Source of the DNA: Tridacna crocea
Lineage: Eukaryota > Mollusca > Bivalvia > Cardiida > Cardiidae
DNA: 64,000 bases
NCBI GenBank assembly: GCA_943736015.1
Contig: OX031065.1
Span: forward strand, 48,834,992-48,898,991
Direction: 5' to 3'
The translations under genes and the position numbers were made by a program. Below, one piece after another: positions 11,144-21,042 of this stretch. Numbering within the stretch: position 1 is the first letter of the stretch; every line of letters starts with the position of its first letter. Under the pieces are notes generated by a model. The model was not told where the DNA came from, did not search any database, and saw only the letters and a list, made by a program, of their open reading frames with translations.

Positions 11144-11488
11144 TGAAGCCAAATCATGAAAATTTTCTACACATTAATTTCACATATCAGTGCACATATT
11201 GCATTGAAGATATCCTTCTGCCGTTTAATGTAGAACGTTTTCAAATACTACGTCGCCGATCTCATAAATTCACATTTTTTTGTTGCAATGAAAAAGACGT
11301 AATATTACCCTCGCAAAAAGCAGAAAATATTTATATAAATCTACATGTAAACAGGTCAAGTTACTTTTTACTTTTATGTAGGATCTCCAAAAAATTAGAT
11401 CTCTAAGGGAAGATTCATTCTACTAGTTAGCAATATTGAAATATTTTGCAGACGACATAAAATATAGCTTAATCATGTGATTTTTTCC
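11144..11488. other. No supported gene
   Basis: A + strand open frame at 11143-11406 starts inside the preceding TPM end and is Phe/Cys-rich with no recognised motif. I see nothing else here apart from possible TPM traces ('atattttgcagacgac') near 11440. Confidence 0.5.
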
Positions 11489-11711
11489 TTAACTCATTAC
11501 CAAACGACAATATTTTAGGCAAGTCGAAAGCATTTGCAGACGACAAAATAAAAGTGACTGAAAATTTGAAATTTGTTTTGTGAAGGGTAGAAAACATTGT
11601 TGGAAAAGGAGAAAATGCTGGTTACCAGCATTTTCTCCTTTTCCCACAATGTTTTCTACAGGCTTCTTTCTCAGGGGCGTAAAAAGTAGGGATTGTGTGG
11701 TAATGGGTTAA
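11489..11711 (-). mobile_element. TPM-a, full length
   Basis: Palindrome 11590-11656, 67 bp, centre GGTTACC. The right TTAA (11708-11711) is shared with the next copy. Confidence 0.93.
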
Positions 11712-11905
11712 ATCATGTGGTATTTTCCTTTAGAAAGCATTGTGGGAAAAGAAGAAAATGATTGTAGCCAAATTTTTTGTTTCCAATTTCCCACAATTTT
11801 CTATCCTTTTCTAGATAAATTCTTACATTTGAACTACATTTAATAAGTTTTCTGTTTTTTTTTTGTAAATTTGGACAAGTCTTAATTTTTAATGTAAAGA
11901 GTTAA
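11708..11905 (+). mobile_element. TPM, palindrome decayed
   Basis: Left arm 'agcattgtgggaaaagaag' is present; the right arm is broken ('gtttccaatttcccac'). It ends GTAAAGAG-TTAA and shares both terminal TTAAs with neighbours. Confidence 0.75.
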
Positions 11906-12440
11906 CCTTATACCAAACCGCAAAATTTTGCACTTGCCCAAATTGAAATGTAGCTCAACAGGGAAAAGATGTCTGAGAAGGGGTAGGAAACATAGTAGGA
12001 AAAAGAGGAAATACTGGAAACTAGCATTTTCTCCTTTTCCTACAATGTTTTCAAAAGCAGTTCTTCATCCGGAGAAAAGATTTTTATGAGAAAGGGTACA
12101 GATCATGGGAAAAGGAGAAAATGCTAGAAACCAGCATTTTCTTCTTTACCCATAGTTTATTCAAAAGCTTTCTTCATCAGCATCGTTAACCCTTTCCCAA
12201 ATGACAAATTTTAGACTGGCCAAACTCAAAGTGTTTGCAGAAGACAATTTTGAATTTGATGAGAATGGCAGAAAACTTTCTGATAGGCTAGAAAACACTG
12301 TGGGAAAAGGAGAAATTGCTCGTTACGAGCAATTCCTCCTATTCCCAAAGTGTTTTCTAAAGTCTTGTACTGCAGACACGTAAAAACCAGGGCTTGTTTG
12401 GGAAAAAGTTAAAGCTTCTGGTTGTGTGGTAAAGGGTTCA
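11902..12440 (-). mobile_element. TPM with two palindromes, interrupted by another TPM
   Basis: The left part (11902-12189) carries two successive palindromes (about 11985-12050 and 12105-12160), suggesting an internal duplication. At its internal TTAA ('catcgTTAA') the 12186-12412 copy is inserted. The remaining right end (12409-12440, 'ggttgtgtggtaaagggttc') follows immediately after it. Confidence 0.78.
12186..12412 (-). mobile_element. TPM-b, full length, nested in another TPM
   Basis: Palindrome 12291-12357 with the ATTGCTCGT tip. It duplicates the internal TTAA of the host TPM (12186-12189 and 12409-12412). Confidence 0.92.
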
Positions 12441-12527
12441 AGTCTGCCGAGTGAATTTTTCTACCTCCAGGATTTGACAAGGATAAATACTTTACCGGTA
12501 GTTTGATATAATTTCTTTGTATAAGAT

Positions 12528-12764
12528 TTAACCCATTACCACACAATCCCGACTTTTGACAAACCGGGAAAAAAAGCCTGTTGAAAACATTGAGGGAAAA
12601 GGAGAAAATGCTGGTAACCAGCATTTTCTCCTTTTCCCACAATGTTTTCTACCCTTCTAAAATCAAAATTCGATTTTTGATTCACATTTGATTTATATAA
12701 TTGTTGTCTGCAAATGCTTTCAATTTTGACTAGCTCAACATTTTGTCCTTTGGTAAAGAGTTAA
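12528..12764 (+). mobile_element. TPM-a, full length
   Basis: Palindrome 12583-12649 with one unmatched base (GAGGG against CCCAC). The long flank carries a small extra inverted segment, 'aaaatcaaaattcgattttt'. Confidence 0.92.
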
Positions 12765-12820
12765 AAGTTATACAAGCTCATCAATTCTTTCAAAAAGCTG
12801 TAATTGCCCCCTCAAATTTT

Positions 12821-12925
12821 TTAAACCCCTTGCCAAAATTCAATAATCCTAATTTTAATGGACCCTCAGAAAAACCATTAACAGGAAAAGAACAAAAATG
12901 CTGGTCACCAGCATTCTCCTTTAGT
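12821..12925 (+). mobile_element. TPM, truncated after the palindrome
   Basis: Short flank and a shortened palindrome ('atgctggtcaccagcat') remain; the long flank and right end are missing. Confidence 0.65.
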
Positions 12926-12929
12926 TGAA

Positions 12930-13620
12930 TTTACTAAACGAGTTTACATGGTAATAATTATAGTTTAATGCAGTCATGGACCTACTTTGACTTTGATATG
13001 ATCTGCCTGTAGTGAAGAACATCTTTCCTTTAAGGCACCATGCAAAAATAAGTGATCAGCAATATCTGGCACATCAACTTCCAAAGGCACAATGACTTCA
13101 GCTTACCCATACTGAACAGGCGCAACCACATTTTCCGTAGCTTTACGCAGTTGACATCAACTAACCGTAGTAGCTCATAATTAGGATAATTATAGTTTTT
13201 ACACAGTGTTAGGTAGTCACCTGTAGTAAGACGTAGTGACACCGTAGTAACCCCAAGCTGCCTTACTTGCAGTTGAATGTAGTTCACTATACTAACACAT
13301 AGCTCAACCTACTTGGATTCTCTGCTTCCCCTTTTTGCCAATTTTGAACCTATAATTATATAGTTTGAATGTAATCCAACCTAGTAACCATAGTAATACC
13401 ATGGCAGAATTACATTTGAAATGAACTACAGACAACATAGACTGGTGTCAGTCCATTAAACAGAGCCTTTTCGTTAAAGAAAACCATCAAGTAAAACTGC
13501 AAAACCAAAATTCTGTGTTCTCAATGTTCTGAATGTCTGGTTTAAGATGAAGGACAAGTAACAACACATATGTCTGTGACTTTGCTGTAGTTGTGTACCT
13601 TATTTATTAGAATGACTTAA
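12930..13620. other. No supported gene
   Basis: Non-repetitive sequence of higher complexity than its surroundings, with many TAG triplets on + ('cgtagtagc', 'gtagtaag'). The minus frame 13030-13287 is open but I recognise nothing in it. The 3' end supplies a possible splice acceptor for the exon candidate at 13627. Confidence 0.4.
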
Positions 13621-13626
13621 ATGCAG

Positions 13627-13782
13627 GGCCTGAATGCCAGGCTACGGACAACACTGCATGATCTTTATCATGACCATGGCTTTGAGAGAAAATTGTATCA
13701 TTTGAGTGTCACTTTAGTAACAGGCCGAGAGCATATTCTTTCTCAATGGACAAATCTTAAGTTGTTCCTTGCAGTACTAAAG
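13627..13782 (+). CDS. Candidate internal exon, unidentified
   Basis: Exactly 156 bp (52 codons, phase 0-0) lie between 'gacttaaatgcag' and 'gtattcattc'. The peptide starts GLNARLRTTLHDLYHDHGFE and continues 'LVTGREHILSQWTNLK' to 'AVLK'. Its amphipathic, charged composition and relatively high GC contrast with the flanks, which suggests helical (possibly ARM/HEAT-like) repeats, but that is inference. No family is recognised. TPM copies on both sides would then be intronic. Confidence 0.4.
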
Positions 13783-13962
13783 GTATTCATTCAACTGAAG
13801 ATGGGTGATAAATGGACAGTCTTTGTTAGACTGGTACTTAAAGTTTGTTCAATCTATTTTAAAATCATGTTATCTTTTGTTTGTACAGAAAAATGGAGCC
13901 AGTCAGGGATGTTGTTACACATTCACTTTTCATGTTAACCCTTTACCACCCACTCTTACTTT

Positions 13963-14190
13963 TTAACCCAATACCAAACAACCCCTACTTTTGACGCCCC
14001 TGAGAAAGAAGCCTTTATAAAACATTGTGGGAAAAGGAGAAAATGCTGGTAACCAGCATTTTCTCCTTTTCCCACAATGTTTTCTACCCTTCACAAAACA
14101 AATTTCAAATTTTCAGTCACTTTTATTTTGTCATCTGCAAATGCTTTTGTTTTGGACAAACCTAAAATTTTGTCGTTTGGTAATGAGTAA
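13963..14190 (+). mobile_element. TPM-a, full length
   Basis: Palindrome 14019-14084. The right TTAA has mutated to GTAA. A preceding fragment, 'gttaaccctttaccaccc' (13935-13953), looks like the start of another copy. Confidence 0.9.
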
Positions 14191-14221
14191 ACAAATACAA
14201 GAGGACCTCCTTTGAATACAA

Positions 14222-14628
14222 CAGAGAAAAGGAGAAAATGCTGGTAATCAACGAACAGCTGGATAGTTGTGCAGCTAGCATGTCCGATTCATGACCTAGA
14301 GGTTCTGGGTTTGATACCTGGTTATGTCAATTTTTTGCCTCTAACCTCTGATCTGCATGAGAAAAGTAGATGGCTTTAGAAAGAAAGTTGTGTCAGTACT
14401 GGTGCGAGAAAGCCAGGAAACACATGTGTGTGTCACTGACTGCCATGATATGACCTAAGCTGTTTAAATGGAATTAAACTCCAACACAAACAAGCAATGA
14501 GCAGTTTCTCCTTTTCCTACAATATTTTCTGACCCTTAAGCACATCCCATCTGAGCTACATACAGACTATTCAACTTGTTTGCTAATGCTTCCAATGTCA
14601 ATCAGTGAAAGATTTGTTTTCTGCTTTA
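14222..14628 (+). mobile_element. TPM split by a SINE
   Basis: The left arm (14222-14246, 'gagaaaatgctggtaat') and the right arm with long flank (from about 14500, 'gagcagtttctccttttcc') are separated by a SINE. This is the only case seen of an insertion at the palindrome centre. Confidence 0.65.
14250..14495 (+). mobile_element. tRNA-derived SINE
   Basis: Box B-like GGTTTGATACC sits near 14310. It is followed by the body text shared with the 27046 and 49747 copies: 'cctctaacctctg', 'gcatgagaaaagtag', 'gaaagccaggaaacacatg', 'gccatgatatgacct'. Box A is weak. Confidence 0.75.
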
Positions 14629-15017
14629 CTCAATACCAAATGACAATATTTTAGGCTTGTCCAAATTGAAACCATTTTTCTCCTAAACTAGTAAATGTCA
14701 GTATGGCATAATATAGTATGGGTCAAGAACTATACTGACATGACAATGCTTTTAGACTACACTGGACATGTTTCTGTTAACTCTTTTACCTGTTTTGTTT
14801 TTTATCAAATAACCAAATTTAATGTCATTTGAATCAAAAACGGGTGGAACAGCAGGCAATAAACACATTTTACCCTGACAAGTGATACTTAGTGCTTTGT
14901 GATCAACTGTTAGGGCCTTTGTACACCAGAAGAAGATTACTTGATGAAACGGTTATACCAGGGCTAGAAAGAGTATAGATCATAGGTAGGGGACTTTATG
15001 CTGTCAAAAGAAACTAC
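14629..15017. other. TPM fragment, then unremarkable sequence
   Basis: 14629-14680 is the start of a minus-oriented TPM ('ccaaatgacaatattttagg', 'gtccaaattgaaacc'). The remaining 340 bp hold nothing I can support. Confidence 0.5.
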
Positions 15018-15239
15018 TTAACCTTTTACTCCATAGATTCTCATTTCTACGCATTGCTTGTAGGAGCCTTTTGGAAACAATGTGGCAAAAGGTGAAATTG
15101 CTCGTGACGAGCAATTTCATCTTTTGCCACAATGTTTTCTACACTATCAAAAGTTGTCATATACACAGAGGAAACAGCTTCATCCTTGCTGTTATTCAGG
15201 GTCAATACCATAGAAATACCTTATGGGGTAAAGGGTTAA
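15018..15239 (+). mobile_element. TPM-c, full length
   Basis: Palindrome 15074-15139 with GGCAAAAGGTG and the ATTGCTCGT tip. GGCAAAAG on the left arm is matched by CTTTTGCC on the right. It carries family-specific flanks ('ctacgcattgcttgtagg', 'catagaaata'). Confidence 0.9.
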
Positions 15240-15424
15240 AAGCATCTGAGCCACATTCTGGCAAAAGGAGGTTAAGAGCACCTAAATGATGCATGGTACC
15301 AATCAACTTCACAATAATCATGGACCTAACAAATCCATTTTGTCTCTGAACCAAATGGATCCTAACTGAGGTATGACCATTGGACATACATAAAAATTGG
15401 TAATAGAAAAAATTTTAGACAAGG

Positions 15425-16290
15425 GTCAGCCTGCACAGTCTGTACAGGCTGACATAGGTTGTGCACAGTCTGTACAAGCTGACATAGGTTGTGTACAGGC
15501 AGACATAGGTTGTGCACAGTCTGCACAAGCTGGCAAAGGTTGTGCACAGTCTGTACAAGCTGACATAGGTTGTGTACAGGCTGTACAAGCTGACATAGGT
15601 TGTGTACAGTCTGCACAAGCTGCCATAGTTTGTGTACAGTCTGCACAAGCTGACATAGGTAGTGTACAGGCAGACATAGGTTGTTCATAGTCTGCACAAG
15701 CTGACATAGGTTGTGCACAGTCTGTACAAGCTAACATAGGTTGTGTACAGGCTGACATAGGTTGTGCACAGTCTGCACAAGCTAACATAGGTTGTGTACA
15801 GGCTGACATAGGTTGTTCACAGTCTGCACAAGCTAACATAGGTTGTGCACAGTCTGTACAAGCTGACATAGGTTGTGTACAGGCTGTACAAGCTGACATA
15901 GGTTGTGTACAGGCTGACATAGGTTGTGCACAGTCTGTACAAGCTGACATAGGTTGTGTACAGGCTGACATAGGTTGTGCACAGTCTGTACAAGCTGACA
16001 TAGGTGTGTACAGGCAGACATAGGTTGTGCACAGTCTGCACAAGCTGACATAGGTTGTGTACAGGCTGACATAGGTTGTGCACAGTCTGCACAAGCTGAC
16101 ATAGGTTGTGCACAGGCTGTACAAGCTGACATAGGTTGTGTACAGGCTGACATAGGTTGTGCACAGTCTGCACAAGCTGACATAGGTTGTGTACAGGCTG
16201 ACATAGGTTGTGCACAGTCTGCACAAGCTGACATAGGTTGTGTACAGGCAGACATAGGTTGTTCAGTCTGCACAAGCTGACATAGGTTGA
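15425..16290. repeat. Minisatellite of mixed 30-bp and 21-bp units
   Basis: The unit core is CTGACATAGGTTGTG followed by CACAGTCTGYACAAG (30-bp type) or TACAGG (21-bp type). Types alternate irregularly over ~866 bp. Because both lengths are multiples of three and the minus strand lacks stops, several minus frames stay open (up to 266 codons, repeating 'QPMSACTDCA'-like text). I regard these as artefacts of the repeat. Confidence 0.95.
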
Positions 16291-16920
16291 TTTGAACTGA
16301 ATATGAACTACAAATGAGATATCAACAGTCATTAAGTATGTCATCCATTAACTTTAAGCCTTGTCCAGTTTGGTTTTTTAGTTCATGAGCTACTCATTAA
16401 TGATGATCAAGAACCTAGCATGAAAAGTTTTGGATGTTTTCAACACTGACGTTACTCCAAAGGATACTTTCATGTAGCTCTTGAGTCATTGGTATTTAGC
16501 AATTCAGAATGTAAAATGGCCATATAGGCTACCTTAAACTCTTCACATGTTGTGTACAACATTAACTTTTCTTGTGGAAAGCAGTCCTAAGATCAGACCA
16601 CTAGGTCTGATTTCTAAAATATACTTATTTCATAAGGCTACATTTTTTGCAAGAAAAAACATGAAAAAGCATTCTTTAGGTCTTTTCATAATTAATCTTA
16701 TTACCACAACAAAATGGTAACCTCATTTTTGTTGCCTGTAAAGAATTAATGACCTGTATCAGTCACTCATTAATCATTATTGGTTATTGATAACATGTAA
16801 ACAGGTTAAAACCTTGAACCACATTACCATGACAAAAACACATAACTTTGAGCATTAGATGAAAATGTAAATATAATGAGATGTAGATTCACTAATTACT
16901 CTCTCATTATTGCTTATCAG
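16291..16920. other. No supported gene
   Basis: AT-rich, apparently low-copy sequence. Its 3' end ('ctctctcattattgcttatcag') is a strong acceptor-like tract for the exon candidate that follows. Confidence 0.4.
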
Positions 16921-17056
16921 GGGCGTATGCAACAAAATTTCTTTATGCTGGTCCAACGCCAAGAACTGAGGCATATCTTGTTCAAAATCAAAGACACAGC
17001 ATGCCTTTCTGTGGTGTTCTTGTGGCATATCTGTGTTCGTATGGAATTAGAGGGAC
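16921..17056 (+). CDS. Candidate internal exon, unidentified
   Basis: A pyrimidine-rich acceptor ending at 16920 and a donor-like 'GGGAC|gtaaagt' bound 136 bp. With two leading and two trailing bases the 44 codons read AYATKFLYAGPTPRTEAYLV and then 'PFCGVLVAYLCSYGIRG'. A second frame (GRMQQNFFMLVQRQ...) is also open and runs to a stop at 17088, so the frame is not settled. It could follow the 13627 exon only through another exon, because the phases differ in the preferred frame. No family is recognised. Confidence 0.35.
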
Positions 17057-17334
17057 GTAAAGTATCGGTATGGCTTATTGAGGCGTAAGCATGTGGCATA
17101 TGACACGTTGCCATGACATAACCACTTCACTAGCATGACATTCATTTCCTGTGTTTTATAAGTTATCAGTAATGACATAGATATTAAAAAATGTCTCAGT
17201 TTCTGTGCCATGATGCACCATGATAACAATGCTGAAAAAAGAGATACAAATGATGACAGGGCTATGACAATACTTCAGGTTTTCTCACTAGAAAGCCACA
17301 CTAAAATTCAGAAAATGGTTTGAAGAGCTGTCTT

Positions 17335-17552
17335 CCAAATGTGGCAAAATTTTAGACCTATCCAAATTGAAAGCATTTGCAGACGACAATTTCGTAGTGG
17401 CTAAAATGACATAATTTTTAGCTGATAGAGTAGAAAATTTGTGGAAAAGGAGACAGTGCTGATTACCAGCATTTTGTCCTTTTCCCACAATATTTTCAAA
17501 AGGCTCTATCCTCAGGATCGTTAAAAATCATCATAGTGTAGTAAAGGGTTAA
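17335..17552 (-). mobile_element. TPM-a, left end decayed
   Basis: Palindrome 17433-17497. It ends GTAAAGGG-TTAA; the left terminus is blurred near 'aatgtggcaaaattttagac'. Confidence 0.82.
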
Positions 17553-17653
17553 TGAATTTTCATGATGCATCAATGGAATCTTTGCTTCTTAAATGTTTAA
17601 ATCTTTTATTTAGTGACAACATAGATTAAAATCAGTCAGTTTACAGAGAGTCT

Positions 17654-17851
17654 GGGTCCATATTCAAAAGCCAGCATTATTGGTTTCATTCCTAGTAGTC
17701 CTACTCCAGATAAATATAAAGTAACACACTTTCTGATTGGCTAAGCCTCTTTGTTTAGCCAATCAGAGGTTGTGTTACTTTTAAATGTAGAATTTTTTTT
17801 AGAATAATATGTACTAAAAATGATCTGTGAATGGTTGGTGGATATGGTCCC
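17654..17851. mobile_element. CCAAT-core foldback element
   Basis: Outer ends 'gggtccatattca' and 'ggatatggtccc' are inverted. The core is a ~60-bp hairpin built on 'ctgattggctaagc' / 'ttagccaatcag'. Sister copies are at 48656 and 54604. Confidence 0.78.
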
Positions 17852-17924
17852 TGATCTCTATCCCCTCCTCCCACCAAACAATCATGATCGACAGGCGACA
17901 TCCTGGCAGTTGATTCTAAATTAT

Positions 17925-18134
17925 GTACAATAAAAGATTTTAGACTTGTATAAAATCACTGAAAGTATTTTTCAGACAACAAACAAAATGAAGCAGAATG
18001 GATGATTTCTGTCTTTGAAATGGTTGAAAAAAAAAACACTGAGGGAAAAGGAGAAAATGCTGGTTACCAGCTGGTTACCAGCATTCTCTCTATTTCCCAC
18101 AATGTTTTCAAAAGTATACTTCTTCAAGGGTTAA
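17925..18134 (-). mobile_element. TPM-a with duplicated palindrome centre
   Basis: The palindrome centre reads 'ctggttaccagctggttaccagc', a local tandem duplication across the tip. It ends 'aaggg-TTAA'; the left end is decayed. Confidence 0.75.
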
Positions 18135-18234
18135 CATGACATTAATACTACTATTACTTTTTAACACACTGGAAAGATTATTATAATGAGTATCCAATAA
18201 ACTTTTACTTCCAAAATAGTTTTTAAAAAAAGAA

Positions 18235-18402
18235 AATCACAAAAATTCACAATTTCGCAGATCTGACCACGGACCTCAATCATCTATTTTACCAGGTACA
18301 ACAAGACTATCTTGGTACATTTCAGTTTTGTTTTTTTTAAATCACAAAAATTCACATTTCACAGATCTGAACATGGACCTCAATCATCCAGTTTACTAAG
18401 TA
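18235..18402. repeat. Tandem duplication of ~105 bp, split by a transposon
   Basis: Copy 1 (about 18235-18335) and copy 2 (about 18340-18402 continuing at 19636-19690) share 'atcacaaaaattcaca', 'gacctcaatcat' and 'acaacaagactatcttggtacatttca'. The TA-flanked transposon at 18403-19633 splits copy 2. Confidence 0.75.
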
Positions 18403-19010
18403 CCGTAATTCCCCTAAGTATTCGGACGGAAAAAAATAATTATTTTTTTTGGTGTCCGAAAACTTATTAAATTATTTGTGTGACTGTCCGAAAATTTTCT
18501 GGAAATCTCTTTCCACCAACAACAACAACATATCCTTTAATAGACATCGTATGTATAACATACAGTAAGGCATGTATTTCCCGAAAAGAACTGACATGAG
18601 ATCGACCTTTTTGGATTAATAAAACTTACTTGTAAAAAGATTTCACAAAATTACGTATTCGAACGCAAATAGCTACTTCGCTAAACAATCCTAAGTCATG
18701 GTCGTGATAAGGGTTAATCTTGACCTGACTAAACCTGGTTAAGTCACCCATACACGTGCTTGTCTCCATGCCAACATGTCAGTGTACAGGTCGTTAAAAC
18801 TAGCCATCCCGTTATGCATTAAAGGTTTATCTTATAGCGTTTATAGATAAGATTTACATCTTTAATGCGTCACGGGTATTGGACTAAATATATACAGCCT
18901 GTGTAACACAAATTAGCACCTGCATTCAGTCTACCGCGATCAATCAGATACCAAACAAAGGATTTAAGCTTAAAACATAGATTGATTTACTCTTCTCAGG
19001 TACATGCTAA

Positions 19011-19233
19011 TTAACTCTTTACCACACGATCACGACTTTAAACGATCCTGGGGTAAAACCTTTTGAAAACATTGTTGGTAAAGGAGAAAACGCTGGAATT
19101 AATTATTTTCTCATTTTCCCCCACTGTTTTCTTCGTTATCCAATCAAAAATCATTTTAGCAAAATGTAATTGTCGTCTGCGAATCCTTCGAATTTTATCT
19201 AGTCCAATGAAATTTTCGTTTGGTAAAAGTTTA
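19011..19233 (+). mobile_element. TPM, tip diverged
   Basis: Inside the 1.23-kb transposon. Arms 'gaaaacattgttggtaaaggag' and 'ttttctcattttcccccac' remain but the tip is 'ctggaattaatta'. The right TTAA is now TTAC. Confidence 0.78.
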
Positions 19234-19502
19234 CCATATCCCAAACAAGCCTTTGTCGTATGCAAACTCTTTCAGTTTGGAAGAGTCTTTAATTTGTTGT
19301 CTGGGAAAGAGTATTGCAGACCTTCGTCGATCTTCTGAACCATTTTAACTTGTTGTTTGGGAAAGAGTATAGCGGGTCTTCGTCAACTTCTAAACCATTT
19401 TAATTTGTTGTTTTGGAAAGAGTGTAGTGGGTCTTGTCAACTTTTAAATAATTTTAATTTGTTGTTTGGTAGAGTACTGCGGGTCTTCTAAACCATCATA
19501 AT
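19230..19502 (+). repeat. TPM-like remnant followed by 56-bp tandem repeats
   Basis: 19230-19310 resembles a TPM without its palindrome ('cccaaacaagcc' directly joined to 'tcgtatgcaaactctttcag'). Its right end then starts a ~56-bp unit ('ttgttgtttgggaaagagta', 'cgggtcttcgtcaacttct') repeated almost four times to 19502. Confidence 0.7.
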
Positions 19503-19768
19503 TTCGTGTCCGAAAATTTAGGGACAATTATTTTACCAAGTGTCCGAACTTAGGGACAAAAAATAAATTATTTCGGAAAATAATTAATGGTGTCCGAAAA
19601 TTTAGGGTGTCCGAATACTTAGGGGAATTACGGTACAACAAGACTCCATTTTACTAAGTACAACAAGACTATCTTGGTACATTTCACCAATACAGGACTG
19701 GTATCGTTCTTCATAAAACCATCAGCTGTTTGTTGATCTGTGTTATGTCACTACCATCATTCTTTACT

Positions 19769-20222
19769 GTAACTCTTTACCACACAATCCTGAGTTTAAC
19801 CTTTTCCTAAACAAGCCCTTGTTTTTATGTGTCTGCTGTACAAGTCTTTTGAAAACACTGTGAGAAAAGGAGAAATTGCTCAATGAGCAATTTCTCCTTT
19901 TCCCACAGTGTTTTCTACCCATTTGGAGAACTTTCTGCCATTTTTATCAAATTTGAAATTGTCGTCTGCAAACTCTTTGAGTTTGGAAGAGTCTAAAATT
20001 TGTTGCTTGGGAAAGGGTTAAACTACTCTAACGAAAAAGGCTCTGGAAAACATAGTGGAAAAGGAAGAAAATGCTGGTGAACTGCATTTTCACCTTTTCC
20101 CACAATGTTTCCTACCCTACAATGTCTTACAAAGACAGAAATTCAGCACCACTTGATGTACATTTTTGCTATCAATTTAGCCGAGTCCAAAATTTTATTG
20201 TTTGATTACTTGGTAGAGTTAA
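19769..20222 (+). mobile_element. TPM-a interrupted by a TPM-b
   Basis: 19769-19799 ('ctctttaccacacaatcctg') and 20018-20222 form one copy. Its internal TTAA near 'cctgagtTTAA' received the 19796 copy. The palindrome lies in the right part (about 20047-20112) and its tip is partly decayed. Confidence 0.8.
19796..20021 (+). mobile_element. TPM-b, full length, nested in a TPM-a
   Basis: Palindrome 19851-19915 with ATTGCTC tip. CACTG on the left arm is matched by CAGTG on the right. It duplicates the host's internal TTAA exactly. Confidence 0.92.
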
Positions 20223-20460
20223 CCCTATACCACATTACAAACATTTTGGACTTGCCTAACCTGGAAGCATGACAGAATAAATGCTTTTGAACACATTTTG
20301 GGCAAAGGAGAACATGTTTGTAGCCAGCATTTTTTCCATTTCCAACAGTCTTTTCTATCCTTTTATGGACAATTTGTAAATTTTCAAACTTTTAATTTGC
20401 CAACCTGCAAATGCTTTTAATTTTAACAATCTAGAATTCTTCATTTTGTGCCCTAAGGTT
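20219..20460. mobile_element. TPM with long-type flanks on both sides
   Basis: The left flank ('ttttggacttgcctaacctgg') and right flank ('caacctgcaaatgcttttaa') both look like the long flank, so the copy may be a recombinant of two orientations. It is decayed, so this reading is tentative. Confidence 0.55.
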
Positions 20461-20554
20461 GGGACTACAAATGTGCAAGGGTATCCAACTGGAAGAAAGT
20501 GATTCATTCTTTTCCAAAAACCCTTCCATGTCTTGTAAAGGTACGGGGATCCTC

Positions 20555-20768
20555 TGTGACTCAGTGTGACTGCAGAACTTGTGACCTAGAGGTCCCAGGT
20601 TTGAGCCTCTGTGGATCCACTGGGTTTTTTGTGTGAGTGTTCTTTGGCAAGAAACCTCAAAGCCCTAGCCTAGCACTGGTGAAATCCAGGATATACATGA
20701 ATATGTGATCTGTTGCAGTGATATGACTAAAATAATGTTGAAAGTGGCATAAAACACCATTCAATCAA
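20555..20768 (+). mobile_element. tRNA-derived SINE, second family
   Basis: Box B-like 'GGTTTGAGCCT' near 20598, body 'gttctttggcaagaaacc' and 'agtgatatgactaaaat', and a tail ending 'aaaacaccattcaatcaatc'. A diverged relative is at 41190. Confidence 0.7.
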
Positions 20769-21042
20769 TCCTGTAGGTGCATACTAAGCCTAATCTGTGC
20801 AGTAAAGGGTTGACATAAAAGGGTGTTTATTTCTTTTTTCACACATTCTGTTTTATTTTGAAATGATCCTGCTGAGTAGCTGTATAACAAGTATATGGTA
20901 CATTTACTTATTTCATTGTGGTGAAAGCTGTAATTTAAAACCCATCTGTCTGTCTGAGTGAGAAATACAATTAAAATATTTCCTTCATAGGCCTCTTCAA
21001 CTGTGTGTCTTCTAAATTCTGTTTTGTAAGAAATGCTGCTAA

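Larger units (their letters stand above)
18403..19633. mobile_element. 1231-bp TIR transposon, TA target site, non-autonomous
   Basis: Perfect 25-bp inverted ends (18403-18427 and 19609-19633, beginning CCGTAATTCCCCTAAG) lie between TA dinucleotides. The uninterrupted duplicate nearby reads 'ggTAcaacaag', consistent with TA duplication. Subterminal 'gtgtccgaaaatttaggg' motifs occur at least five times near the ends and may bind the transposase. The interior has no transposase; it holds a TPM, a short TPM-like remnant and 56-bp tandem repeats. TA targets fit the Tc1/mariner group, but the family is not identified. Confidence 0.85.

Noticed and set aside
15426..16226. Minus-strand open frame of 266 codons with repeated Cys/Pro-rich peptide
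   Set aside because: It lies entirely in a minisatellite whose unit lengths are multiples of three; overlapping frames in other phases are equally open, so the openness comes from the repeat.
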